DNA of 64,000 nucleotides. Origin: Ditylenchus dipsaci (lineage: Eukaryota > Nematoda > Chromadorea > Rhabditida > Anguinidae). The stretch spans positions 310,001 through 374,000 of the forward strand of contig SADC01000147.1 of the NCBI GenBank assembly GCA_004194705.1. The letters run 5' to 3'. Shown here one piece after another: positions 23,109-32,843 of this stretch; the stretch's first letter is position 1; each line of letters opens with the position of its first letter. The translations under genes and the position numbers were made by a program. Below the pieces are notes generated by a model. It was not told the DNA's origin and did not search any database. It saw only the letters and a program-made list of their open reading frames with translations.

Positions 23109-24731
23109 TAGGGTTGTGAAACGGACAATTGCCCGGACAATTGTCCAGACAATTGTCCGGGCAAATTGGACAATTGTCCGCCTTTTTGCCCGCCGTTTTC
23201 AAATTTGGACAAATAGAAACTTTGCAATGTTTCCTTTTTCAAATCCGTTCCTTTTTAACATACCCACAAAATAAAAAATTGTTATTCTTTTCGACCCATA
23301 AAAAGCTCTTTTCCTGCCGCCTTTGGCTCGTTTATCTTCTCTGCGTTACCTTTTCCCTTATATTGATTTGTTGTTTTCCTGTTTAAGTCTACAACTTTTA
23401 GATATCGCAATGTCAAAGGGAAATAAGCCTCTTTCGTGGTGCTGGAACTACTTCAATCGAAAAGAAGAAAACGATGTAAACGGAAAACAGATCGTTGTCA
23501 GTTATTACCAATTCTGCAAAGCTCGCTATGTGACGAACGCGCCGAAGATGGCGAAGCATTTGGAGGTGAGAGAATTTTTTTTTTCGTTTGCTATATCTAC
23601 AGTTCAGAAATGCAACAAAGTAGGCGCTGAAGCAAGGAAGGACGTCGATCGCCTGCTGAAGAAGCTAGCTGCTCGTCGAAGTCGCAGTACATCGTCGAAA
23701 AGACCGAAGTTGTCTGAAGCCATAGAGGTCTCTTCTCAGTCAAGTTCAGGCACGCTCAAGCACTATTTCAACACCACTTACATGGATGAACAGGATGAGC
23801 TGGATATTTTGCTGACAAGAGTTAGTTTTTTCTTCGTCTTTCTTTATGGATGACCAAGTCAAAAGGAAGTACTCGAGGTAGGATTGCTTCAACTTTACTT
23901 CATTGTGAAAAATTTTCTTAGATTCTTCGGAGCCGACAAGAATTTGCCAAGTCCGAGGTAGCCTACATCTTGGATGTGCTCGAGCCATCAGGTCAAGGAC
24001 AATTGCTAGCCAATGAAGAGAAACAGTATACCATCGAACTCCTGGCAAACAAGTGCTTGAAAAATCCAGTGTTTGCCGGCGGAGAGGGACAGGTAAGGGT
24101 TTGTGAATGGAGGGTATGAATAATACCATGTTTTGGGTGATGATGAAGTGGGCTTCTTGGCTGGCCGGAACGGGAGTCTTCGCCAAGGACAAGCGACGCT
24201 ACGCATGGATACTATCGGCTCGATGGATGCACTCACGTGGTGGAAGGCTTTTTTCTCAGACACCCTTCTCATATATCCAGGCTGAGCCTACCGAAAGAAA
24301 CTGGTCTCTCCCGGGTGGAATTCATACGGGTTAATTTTTAAATAAAATCTGAATGAAAAACTTGATATTTTATTTCAGGATGAAGGTCGATACGCTTCAC
24401 AAGTGACGTTTATTAAGCACAATCTGATGTTGAGTACGCCCATCTCTTCAAGCCTGCTCGAGTGCAAGAAACAGAAGAAGAAACCACCGAAGAATTCAAT
24501 AAGGAAATTAATGAAATTAGTGTTCATGATAATGAATTTGATGTGTTTATCAATGATGTTGATTTAATAGCGTTAAAATGTAGAAATAAAATCGGGGTAA
24601 TTTCGGATTTTATCGTTTTTTTGGATTTTTCGCCTATTTGTCCCTATTTTTCCAACATTTTCCTATTTGCCCGGACAATTGTCCTGGACAATTGTCCAGT
24701 TTCTATTTGTCTGGGCAATTTCACAACCCTA
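23109..24731 (+). mobile_element. hAT-type element TAGGGTTGTGAAA, nested
   Basis: The ends are TAGGGTTGTGAAAC and its complement, with an 8-bp duplication differing at one base (GCATAAAC at 23,101-23,108, ACATAAAC at 24,732-24,739). Subterminal ACAATTGTCC(G)G repeats occur at both ends. It carries a truncated transposase-like gene. The same TAGGGTTG ends occur on the 529-bp MITE at 62,350. Confidence 0.8.
23410..24560 (+). pseudogene. hAT N-terminal region, BED-like, no catalytic domain seen
   Basis: The start at 23,410 follows a CTTTTAG acceptor. Exon 1 (23,410-23,565) encodes a BED-type finger-like stretch ending KMAKHLE, with the first Cys of the expected C-x2-C replaced by Tyr. Exon 2 begins at about 23,609 (KCNKVGAEARKDV) and continues to about 23,820. 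Further exon-like pieces lie at about 23,922-24,091 and 24,380-24,560, the last rich in Glu. I see no RNase H-like DDE region or hAT dimerisation motif. It is probably an internally deleted or degenerate transposase. Confidence 0.55.
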
Positions 24732-25074
24732 ACATAAACCGAACCGAAAACCGAAAATTTCAAAAGCAGAAGCATTATGCTTCAGCTTCTTTTCGGTTTC
24801 TGCTTTCTGCGGTTATATTTCGGTTTCTGCTCTCCGTTTCGGTTTTTTGGAAACACTGGTCCCCAACTGCGAAAAACACGAAAAAACAGAACGTTGAAAT
24901 TGGCGCGAATCCAAAAATGCAAGAAAAACCGCTAAACGTCTACGCACCAATAAAAATAGGTTGATAACTAAGTGTGCGACTATTTTGAGCTAAAGTCGAC
25001 TCTCTAAGAAAGCGAAAAAAAGCTGCTTACCGTACTTCCTCTTTATAGATCTCTGTATATATATAATACCGTAT

Positions 25075-25440
25075 TCTCTTTAATAGAACCACACTCTCTA
25101 TTTGGACCACACTCTCTAATAGAACCACACCCCCAACCCCCCCCCCCCCTCCATGGATTGTCGAAGCCTGGGAGAATCTCTCAAAGAAGCTCATCGTTGA
25201 GTCATTCAAATCGTGCCGAGTTTCCAATGCCACCGATGGACGAGAGGACGACGCCATCCACTGCTTCACGAAAGTTGGGCCGGTTCCGAAAGGTCGAAGA
25301 AAGGTGAAGCTCGCGCGTGATCACAAGAAGTTGGCTGAGATGATACAAGAGATCTCGAGGGAGCGCAAGAAAATGTGTTTAATAATAAAGATATATCTCT
25401 ATAGTTTTGATGAATTCGGGACTTGTTCTGGTTTAGGGGA
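25075..25440 (+). pseudogene. Pogo/Tigger-type transposase C-terminal remnant
   Basis: Codons from 25,151 read PWIVEAWENLSKKLIVESFK, then SNATDGREDD. This is the W..AW..I....I..SF..C.ISNALDG.EDD signature at the end of DDE_1 (pogo/CENP-B-like) transposases. A basic helix (RKVKLARDHKKLAE...) follows. Upstream, 25,075-25,140 holds repeated TCTCTAATAGAACCACAC phrases of the CCGTATTCTC MITE family, suggesting these MITEs derive from this transposase family. The catalytic core is absent. Confidence 0.65.
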
Positions 25441-25749
25441 ACGCCTATTTTTCACTAACTGGTGACAAATAAGTTCGTAGACAACATTCGGGCTAATTGT
25501 TTGGGACAACATTTATTTCGTAAAAATATTCCAAACATATGGTTTTGTAGCCCTTTCCTTCATCTTCAAAATGGTATATACACTTTTCCTTAACGATGGA
25601 ATTATGCTTCAAAATTTGGACAAAGGGTGAAGGGAAGGAAATTTAGATAAATTTGGTATTTATTGTCGACATTATCACTCTCTTTTATGCATGCTTCAAT
25701 AAAAAAAATTATTTCCGAAAATCATTCCAAATAATCTTGTAGCACGTTT

Positions 25750-25998
25750 AGACGTCTATCGAACGGTATATAAAGTTATTTTTATTCATGAAAAAGGCCT
25801 CCCTGCGCCTCATTGCATTTGCAAAGTCTTTTCGGAAAGAATCAATTGCATTCTGGATCATTTGTTGAGGAATGGCATCCCACTCTCGGACCAAAGAAGC
25901 TTTCAATTCAGCGATAATGCTGAATTGTTATCGCTGAAGTTATCGCTGAATTGAAAGCTTCTTTGGTTCGAGAGTGGATGCCATTCCTCAACAAATGG
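25750..25998 (-). pseudogene. Tc1/mariner transposase C-terminal remnant, partly inverted
   Basis: On the minus strand 25,918 to about 25,760 encodes ELKASLVREWDAIPQQMIQN followed by AIDSFRKDFANAMRRR, the canonical C-terminus of Tc1/mariner transposases. Positions 25,919-25,998 are an inverted copy of 25,860-25,918 and its surroundings, so the fragment folds back on itself. Nothing upstream encodes the DD(E/D) core. Confidence 0.7.
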
Positions 25999-26021
25999 GG
26001 CGCATTTTTCGGTACACGGAC

Positions 26022-26160
26022 GTTTCGCTCCCGGGACATTTCGCTCCCGGGACATTTCGCTCCCGAGACATTTCGCTCCCGGGACATTTCGCTCCCGGGA
26101 CATTTCGCTCCCGGGACATTTCGCTCCCGGGACATTTCGCTCCCCGGGACATTTCGCTCT
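26022..26160 (+). repeat. 16-bp tandem array ACATTTCGCTCCCGGG, left
   Basis: About nine copies of a 16-bp unit with one or two variants (CCCGAGAC, an extra C at 26,142). An inverted array of the same unit lies at 26,963-27,095. Confidence 0.9.
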
Positions 26161-26169
26161 TAGTCACAA

Positions 26170-26960
26170 CACCCGTACCAGGGTAAGTACGTATTCTGAG
26201 AGGTAATCTGCCTCCAAATCCCGAAAACTTCAGCTTTTCCAAATGAGATTGCAAAACATGGCTGCCTACTAGTGATGAGGACGGGACCGGGATCGGAACC
26301 AGTCCTGGTCTCGGAAAATTTGGTCTAAAGTCCCGGTCCCGATGTCCTGAAATCTCTTTGGAAAAGTTCCGGTCCAAGTGTTCGTTATATCGAGCGTTGG
26401 TTGTATCGAGCGTTCGCTTTATACAGCGTTTGTTTGACTAGTTTTTAAAGAAATCCAACCAAACCGAAAAAAATAGTTCTTTATATCGAGAGTTCGTTAT
26501 ATCGGGGGTTTGTTATATCGAGCGTCAACTGTATATCTATATCTCTTGGTGGTAACTGTAACAGGTGAAAATTTCCTTGATATATTTCTTGATATACGAA
26601 GGGTCAGCCCTTATCCCGGACCATGTACCCCAAAGGGGCTTCCTATTGAATTAGGTTGCCTGCCGAAGGCAGGCAGGTAGAAAATCTAAAAAAGTCAAAT
26701 TTTTTGATGGAAAGTGGTTGGAAACAACGTTTTATCGGTTTTAGCGTGTAAGAATTGCTTAGAAATGGTTAAAATCTATTTTTGAAAAAATTTCGATATG
26801 GGGAGGAACCGTATAAGTACCCTATTTTGTTATAATGCGACCAGTCCAGAAAAAATATTTGCCACCAATTTAATAGGGTCATATAATGCCATTATACCCT
26901 TTTTCCTTCTATGAATTTGTTTTTGTTACATTTTTAACGAAACTGCGAATGAAAATATTT
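26170..26960. other. Interior between inverted 16-bp arrays
   Basis: No gene was recognised. Positions 26,375-26,535 carry repeated GTTATATCGAG(A/C) phrases and a GTCAACTGTATAT end typical of the pogo-like MITE families, so a degenerate MITE is probably embedded. Confidence 0.4.
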
Positions 26961-26962
26961 CA

Positions 26963-27095
26963 GGGAGCGAAATGTCCCTGGGAGCGAATTGTCCGGGAGC
27001 GAACTGTCCGGGAGCGAAATGTCCCTGGGAGTGAAATGTCCCAGGAGCGAAATGTCCCGGGAGCGAAATGTCCCGGGAGCGAAATGTCGCGGACC
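26963..27095 (-). repeat. 16-bp tandem array, inverted partner
   Basis: About eight copies of GGGAGCGAAATGTCCC-type units, complementary to the array at 26,022-26,160. Unit variation is greater (GAATTG, GAACTG, GAGTG variants). Together the two arrays look like the ends of one roughly 1.1-kb element. Confidence 0.9.
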
Positions 27096-27165
27096 CGCAT
27101 TTTTCACTTATTTAAAAATCATGTTTAGGGGACCAAGGGAAATCACCTTGTATTAAGGTATTCTA

Positions 27166-27300
27166 CCCCATTTTGGTCACTGGACCTGGGCAAAAAGAGC
27201 CACTATATGCATTTTTAATCGAGAGTCTTGCTCGGAATTATGTCTAAGATAAGTGAGTGCGCGCATCTCTAACCAAGCAACCAAGCCCCCTGCGCCTGCT
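27166..27300 (+). repeat. Dispersed repeat family R1, copy 2
   Basis: This is a close match to 1,103-1,226. Its tail AAGCCCCCTGCGCCTGCTTCG is followed by an inverted copy (27,300-27,345), giving a short hairpin. Confidence 0.6.
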
Positions 27301-27491
27301 TCGGGGCGCAGGGGGCTTGGTTGCTTGGGGTTGAGATGCGCACACCCACATACCTTAGACGCAAATCACTCGAAAGTGACTCTGAATGCATAAAAATGTA
27401 TGCATACCAGAGTTTCTTCATGCGGTAGGCCCTAGTTAACAAATCTATGTTCAAATTCTTTTTTTAAAGGTGGTTTACCTTGGTCCTTTAA

Positions 27492-27864
27492 AGGGGGGGG
27501 GAAGCTACTTAGGTTTGAAAAAGTGGCTTCCATGGCGCAGTGCGTAAGTGCTCGCGTTTTTGGCCCAAAATGGTGTTTTTTTGGTGTTGCAGGTTCAATC
27601 CCACTTAGGGGCACACTATTTTTTTGGCTTTTTGGGCAGTTTAGAGGTAATTAGACTTTTTTGACGCCAGAATCGGGATCAGCGACCCAAATTACCTCTA
27701 AACTGCCCAAAAAAGCCAAAAAAATAGTGTACTACTAAAATACTACGTGGGTTTGAACCTGCAACACCAAAAAAACACCATTTCGGGCCAAAAACGCGAG
27801 CACTTACGCACTGCGCCATGGAAGCCACTTTTTCAAACCTAAGTAGCTTTACCCCCCCCCCCCT
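27492..27864. mobile_element. TTAA palindrome with tRNA-like sequence in both arms
   Basis: A 373-bp near-perfect inverted repeat starting AGGGGGGGGG and ending CCCCCCCCCT, flanked by TTAA (27,488-27,491 and 27,865-27,868). Each arm carries GGCGCAGTGCGTAAGTGC (A-box-like) and a GGTTCAATCCC or GGTTTGAACC-type B box, with a long intervening segment. These are internal RNA polymerase III promoter features; the two copies face each other. The acceptor stem does not pair, so it is not a functional tRNA gene. Confidence 0.8.
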
Positions 27865-27899
27865 TTAAGGCAAAAAGTCAATAATGGTCAAAAAAAATT

Positions 27900-28887
27900 T
27901 TTCACAAAAACGATTTTTTATATGAAAAAGTGTCGGAAAACAGCTTTTTTTATCGTTTTTAGCGTATAAAAAATACTTAGGAGTCATTTAAACATGACTT
28001 ACGAAAAATTAAAAAATGCGACCCCCAACTAAATAAGTGCCACGCTTTCAAGTAGTCTCGCTGAACCATTAATAACTTTTTTGAAAAATGTTTTCAAGGC
28101 AAGTTTATACTTGTTCGAAAGCCCTTTTAGCCCTTTCGGTGGCGGACCTTTTTTCAGATTTGAAGTTTGCTGTAAAAAAATTTGATATTTTGCCTCTTGA
28201 AGTTGAAAATTGGGGTTTTATAGGAGAATCTCGGTTGAACCATTCATTACTTTTTTCTGAAATCATCTGAAAGCATTTCTAACGGCGAATGACCTATAAT
28301 TTATAGATTTGGTGTTTGATGTGAAATTTTTTGAGATTTCGCCTCATGAAGTTGAAAAGTATGGTTTGGTGGGAAAATCTTAAAAGAACAAAATTTGGAT
28401 AAAAAACTTTTGCTGCCAAATTTCATGGCGAGACCACCGGGCCTCTTAGCCTTCGCAGCCTTGATTGTTTGCTCTCTCATTCTGTTAGCATACACCGATT
28501 GGTGACAATAAGTGGCGGCCGTAAACTGGGTTGATTCAAGCCTGGTTTTTGGCGGATTTTCGTGTTCAAGTGCAATTTTCTGCCAGTTTTTGCAAACTTA
28601 TGTTAAATACATCTCTGGAACCCTTGATTTTTTACAACTCTTAATAAGTACAAATACGATGGAGGCGCCAATAGGTGCCTATGGTGTGCTGTAAATAAGA
28701 TATTGTACAACGATATTTTGACCCTACCGGAGTATAACCCCCTGTCCCCGAATACAATTTTTTTTTCTTCCAAACACCCTATATCGACCTAAAATCACCT
28801 CAGGAGTTCAAAAAAGGCATTATTTTTGAGTTCTGGCCAATAAAAAGTTAAGCTCTGGGCATTTTGAAATTTCGACTTTTTACCTGT
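27900..28887. other. No gene recognised; between serpin exons
   Basis: AT-rich, with short frames only. The missing internal serpin exons would be expected in 24.9-29.8 kb, but none was found. The phrase TTTTTTGAAAA..TTCAAGGCAAG and GTTGAAAATTGGGG/GTTGAAAAGTATGG suggest an old internal duplication of about 130 bp at 28,070-28,370. Confidence 0.35.
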
Positions 28888-29010
28888 TTTACCATGTTTT
28901 GGTCACTGGAGCTGGGCCAAATAAGCCTCTAAATGCATTTAGAGTCTTGCTCGGAATCATGTCTAAGGTAAGTGAGTGCGCGCATCTCTAACCTACCAAG
29001 CCCCCTCTCC
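28888..29010 (+). repeat. Dispersed repeat family R1, copy 3
   Basis: Same order of phrases as at 1,103 and 27,166, ending AAGCCCCCTCTCC. Confidence 0.6.
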
Positions 29011-29259
29011 CTCTATAGCAAACGCATATATTCTTATAAGCGTTGTTTATTGGGAGAGTGTCAAGTCTAAATGGTGAGTGTTTCACAAAAACAATCGGCA
29101 AAACCGGAACCTTTGCGTTTTTTTTGCAAGAGGCTGGCAAATTTTACTCAGCAAACAAATAAGATTCAATATAGATACAAAAAATCCAAAAAATGTCGGA
29201 CTCTTTGCGGAAATGAACTTGGGGAGATGTCACTATATCGAGGAGTTACTGTATTATCT

Positions 29260-29525
29260 TGCGTGTTATTACTGCTTTTTATTGAACATAGCTTTTCCGT
29301 GCTGCGAAAAGCCTTTTTTGCTCCCAAATATTTTTTTGCTGCAAATTTTTTCTGCTTCAAAAAGACTTTTTTTACTGCAAATATTTTTTGCTCCACATGC
29401 ATTCTTTGTAATATAATATGTATAATAATTGATATTTTTGATAACAATATTATTACGAAGAATGAATTGGAGCAAAAAAATATTTGCAGCAAATAAAAGT
29501 CTTTTTGCAGCACGGAAAAGCTTTG
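29260..29525. repeat. TTTTTGCTGCAAAAAGAC-type array, copy 1
   Basis: Clustered units around CTTTTTGCAGC / GCTGCAAAAAG in both orientations. They give overlapping Phe/Cys- or Lys-rich frames on both strands that are not genes. Further arrays lie at 47,985-48,445, 60,975-61,250 and 63,935-64,000. Confidence 0.7.
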
Positions 29526-29573
29526 CCCCTTTTTATTCATAGGCAACCTTTCACTAACCATGTAGTTGATATA

Positions 29574-29815
29574 CCGTATTTGTCTATTAAACCTCCATGG
29601 GGATTATTTTTCAACCCCTAAAACAGAAAAATTTGAGGCCAATTTTGAGATTTTGGGTACTCAACCGAAATCTAAAAAGTGGAATCAGGAGTGCTCGTGC
29701 TAATCAAGAAAACGCAGAAAAGAGATTTGCAGAATGTTTGCTCTAGGCTGAGATATAAGATCCATATGGTGGGGGATTATTAGAGAGTGGGGGATTAATA
29801 GAGAAAATTTGGTAA
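29574..29815. mobile_element. Pogo-like MITE interrupting a serpin exon
   Basis: The left end is CCGTATTTGTCTATTAAACC after TA; the right end is degenerate (AATAGAGAAAATTTGGTA). It lies directly against the second serpin exon (29,820-29,877), whose frame meets a stop at the junction. Confidence 0.6.
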
Positions 29816-29819
29816 TACC

Positions 29820-30259
29820 GTCAGCGGAAAGGATTGCAGGCAAAATTAGTTGCCTTGCCAACAAATTCATTGATTGTCTGAAATTTTTTTGTGGACACTT
29901 TTAATACCATTTATATTTGAAAAAAATTACTTTTGCTGCGTTTGCAGAATCCTCAAAATTCACAGTCTCTTTATCAAATAAATATGAGTTTTGAATGGTA
30001 TTTGCAAAGTTTTCGTGCAAATCTCTTCCGATACTTAGGTATGCTCTATTAGTCATAAGCGATTGGCAATTGTTGTGCTGGCATTCTTTAAGAGATCGGA
30101 TTAGTAGAACGAAATACTGGCGTATATCATGTTGTTTGAAATCATCTAGCTTGTCATCTCCAGTCAGTAGCAGAGCGAGTTCTTGTGCAGTTTTTCCTGA
30201 TGATCGTTCATAAAGTATCGCCACCACAATAGAGATGGAGAATGGCCAAATAACTGTAT
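29820..30259 (-). pseudogene. Serpin N-terminal exons
   Basis: Exon A (29,931-30,259) encodes a WPFSISIVVAILYE stretch (the SP.SIS.ALAM.Y motif), SSGKTAQELALLL, a helix with MTNRAYLSIGRDL (the ..NRLFVQ..F.. region) and ending FEDSANAAK. A 53-bp intron with a TTTCAG acceptor leads to exon B (29,820-29,877), TINEFVGKATN, matching the serpin KIN.WV...T motif. Exon B then runs into the MITE at 29,574-29,815 and a stop. With the central exon at 22,288-22,583 this makes a serpin locus of at least 8 kb lacking recognisable middle and reactive-loop exons. It is most likely a pseudogene, or a gene split by transposons with very long introns. Confidence 0.75.
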
Positions 30260-30389
30260 CTTGAAAATCAGATAAGTTCTCGCAATTAACTTATTGGCGA
30301 AATAAATTAAGGAAAAGGGTTAATTGAGACTCTTCTATTGGCATTTTTTAATTTTTTTTAAATAGAAATTTTAAAATAAGAAATATATA

Positions 30390-31322
30390 CCGTATTCTCT
30401 CTAATAGACGGGTCGACCCGTCTATTTTTCAACCCCCTCGTGGGGGACCCGTCTATTAGAGAGGACCCTTCTAATAGAGAGGACCCGTCTATTTTTTGAA
30501 CTCAAGCTTTAAAGGAACCCAAAACCGCATTACCGCATTTTTACAGTAGAATCTTAAATTCGCAGAAAATCACATCGGATACATTATCTTTCTTACATTT
30601 TTTATTGCAAAATAACTCAAATCAATGCACTTTAACACTCGATAAAAACATCACTATCATTCATATCTTTTTCTTCTTCTTCGCTTAGATCAAGTTCTTG
30701 AAAGAACACAGCCATTTCTTTTTCCTCTCGAGCCAAACAAAGCTTTGCAGGACCACTTGGAACTGGGTTAAATATTTTCCAAAAATATTACTTTTGATTG
30801 TGAAGTTCCTTTCTTGCTTCACCCAATCTTGAATCCTTGACTGCGTGACATCAAATTTCTTGGCAGCCGAACGCTTGGAATACTTTTGAATAAGCGACTG
30901 CTTTCAGTTTCTTGCCAATGGAGTGAGCATTGGGTTTCCGAGACACACGAAATTCCTCAATTATATTTTGGCCATCCACGCCATCTGTTCTTGTGCACTC
31001 TTCTTCACTCATTTGTTAAATTGCCTAAATGTCAAAAAATAAAAGTGTGAGAAAAAAATTTCCAAACAATTTGAAATGGCGATAATTGACGACAAACTAT
31101 TAGTACTAAAAAGCGCCGGTTTGAATTATTGGGTTATTTATTTAAAATTAACGTTCTGAGAAAAATGCCTTAGGAGACCCGTCTATTAGAGAAGACCCGT
31201 CTAATAGAGAGGACCCGTCTATTAGAGAGGACCCGTCTATTTTTCAACCCGCCTCGTAGGGGACCCGTCTATTAGAGAGGACCCTTCTAATAGAGAGGAC
31301 CCGTCTATTAGAGAGAATACGG
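30390..31322. mobile_element. Internally deleted pogo-like element (933 bp)
   Basis: Perfect CCGTATTCTCTCTAATAGAC ends with TA duplications (30,388-30,389 and 31,323-31,324). Subterminal ACCCGTCTATTAGAGAGG units are repeated at both ends. Inside, on the minus strand, is a truncated transposase reading frame. Confidence 0.85.
30642..31014 (-). pseudogene. Pogo-like transposase, HTH N-terminus only
   Basis: Starts MSEEECTRTDGVDG at 31,014. After an apparent one-base loss near 30,890 it reads SKRSAAKKFDVTQSRIQDWV, a Psq/CENP-B-type helix-turn-helix. The frame then jumps to a C-terminal acidic stretch LSEEEEKDMNDSDVFIE ending at about 30,642. The DDE catalytic region is missing, so the element depends on a helper. 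Confidence 0.7.
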
Positions 31323-31604
31323 TATCTTAAAATAATAAATTTAGCATTTTTATGATTACAAATATTCTTTTAAAGACAATGTTGCATACAAACTGAACTG
31401 TTAAAAAATATCTGGCTTCAAATGGGCCGACGGCAATATTTAGAAGGCGGTTGTCGGTGGGCAAAGGGTGACCACCAAAATTTTGAGGCGATATTATCTT
31501 GTTTATTTTATTATCTTGTTTACCTTCGGCGACATTTTTTAGCATTGTGATTGCTCAAAATCTAAATTTTATAAGGGCTGCTGAACAATGAGAAAAACTT
31601 TGGA

Positions 31605-31845
31605 CCCTACTAGCGTATATCCCCCTCCTCCGACCATTTTCCCTTTTTAAACTTATGTAAAACTATCCGAATACATGTCTCAGACCCAGAAAAAAAACCA
31701 CAGTTATTAGTCTCAACTTCCGTACGCTGGCCTACCCACGAGCCTAAGGGTTAAGCCTAAACTTGTTGTTTCAAAGGGTAGTTATAGCGGTTTTGAAAAG
31801 GTCAGATTCTGGGGGAGGGTTATTCGCTAGTAGCGCCAAATCTAG
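31605..31845. mobile_element. GACCCTACTAG..CCCCC MITE, copy
   Basis: The ends GGACCCTACTAGCGTATATC and GCTAGTAGCGCC are inverted and both run into C/G tracts. The interior phrase CTTCCGTACGCTGGCCTACC and GGCTTAGCC-type text match 49,718-49,960 and 53,270-53,380. Confidence 0.6.
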
Positions 31846-31907
31846 AATGGAAAATCGAAAAAATCACAATATTAAAATGCCTCTTGCTATTATTGGAATG
31901 ACTTTAA

Positions 31908-32722
31908 AGGGGCATACCAGCGCGTCACAGTGCGAATTAAGGCGGGATCAGCAATTATTTAAAAACTATCCCTGTTTTCACTCGTCTTGTGTACAGTGCG
32001 TTTCATAATGATACGACACCCCCATTTTTTGCCAAAACCATTAGTTTTTAGTTCAATTTGTTTATATTTTTCAACTAGCATGTGGAAAACCGCAGAAAAT
32101 TGCATTCCACTCCGAAAAACGGTGTTTTTCTCGAACAGAAAAAATATTTTGCCGAAATGGCGAAAAATCAGCGTTTCATAATGATACGACATTTTCGTAA
32201 AAAACACGTTTGTTGGCCCTATAGCATAACCATTTGCAGCGAAAACAGATTTACAATGTAAGCCCTGAATCTCAGCTACAATTTGGTAGGTCAAATTATT
32301 CTTTTTGATTATTACTAAAAAAGTTATGACCATCAACAAAAAAGTGTCGATTTCTAGTCAAAATCAAAGTAAATCTAAAGATAATGGTTGTTTGGTCACA
32401 TAAATACTGACTTTTCTTAAAAGTTTCAATATCAAAATGTACCAGTTAATGCACTTTTTGAAAGCTAAATAATTTCTCCACAAAATGACAGGTCAGCCTT
32501 TTTTAAATGATTGCACAGAGCTGAGAAACGGACGGTTGAAGTTGAAAGAAGCGAAAATGTCCCAAAATAACGCAAATATAGAGGTTTTTAAAAAAAAACC
32601 GCTAAAAAAAAATTAGGCAGAAAACTTTCATCGGATCAGGTAGAACGCGTATGAAAAGATTTCAAGGTAGAAAAACACTGTGATCCCAGATTTTTTTCAC
32701 TGTAACGGACCGGTATGCCCCT
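31908..32722. mobile_element. TTAA MITE, AGGGGCATACC family
   Basis: 815 bp, ends AGGGGCATACCAGCGCG and a diverged complement, TTAA on both sides (31,904-31,907 and 32,723-32,726). It contains two direct copies of GTTTCATAATGATACGAC (about 32,000 and 32,173), a phrase like a mariner terminus, so a further element may be nested. No transposase frame. Confidence 0.75.
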
Positions 32723-32771
32723 TTAAATTGAGCCGCATTTTGCGATTAAATAACAAGGCTAAAAATACAAT

Positions 32772-32777
32772 TTTATT
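32772..32777 (-). terminator. Polyadenylation signal of the ground-like gene
   Basis: AATAAA on the minus strand, 67 bp past the stop codon at 32,844. Confidence 0.6.
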
Positions 32778-32843
32778 GGCAAGCACATTTATTAAATTAA
32801 TATCTTCCACTAAAATACCAAAAAGCACGAAAAATATTTAAAT

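Larger units (their letters stand above)
22768..24858. mobile_element. hAT-type element with perfect 8-bp duplication
   Basis: The termini CAGTGTTTCCAAAAAACCG and the exact complement are flanked by GTCCCCAA at 22,760-22,767 and 24,859-24,866. Subterminal DNA is built from GAAACCGAAA-type repeats on both sides. Its interior is almost entirely another hAT element (23,109-24,731). hAT elements typically make 8-bp duplications. Confidence 0.85.
22612..24955. mobile_element. Outermost inverted-repeat element of a three-level nest
   Basis: Imperfect inverted arms (about 22,612-22,759 and 24,867-24,950) share CGTTTAGCGGTTTTT, TTCGCGCCAATT and GTTCTGTTTTTTC. The hAT element 22,768-24,858 sits between them. 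Related arm text (CTCAAACGTGTTTCCC) appears near 41,995-42,015. No duplication was identified at the outer ends. Confidence 0.5.

Noticed and set aside
26022..27095. CRISPR-like appearance of the 16-bp repeats
   Set aside because: The units are directly adjacent with no unique spacers, in a eukaryotic genome without cas genes.
27524..27607. Possible functional tRNA gene
   Set aside because: A- and B-box-like motifs are present but the acceptor stem does not pair and the anticodon region is too long; better viewed as tRNA-derived.
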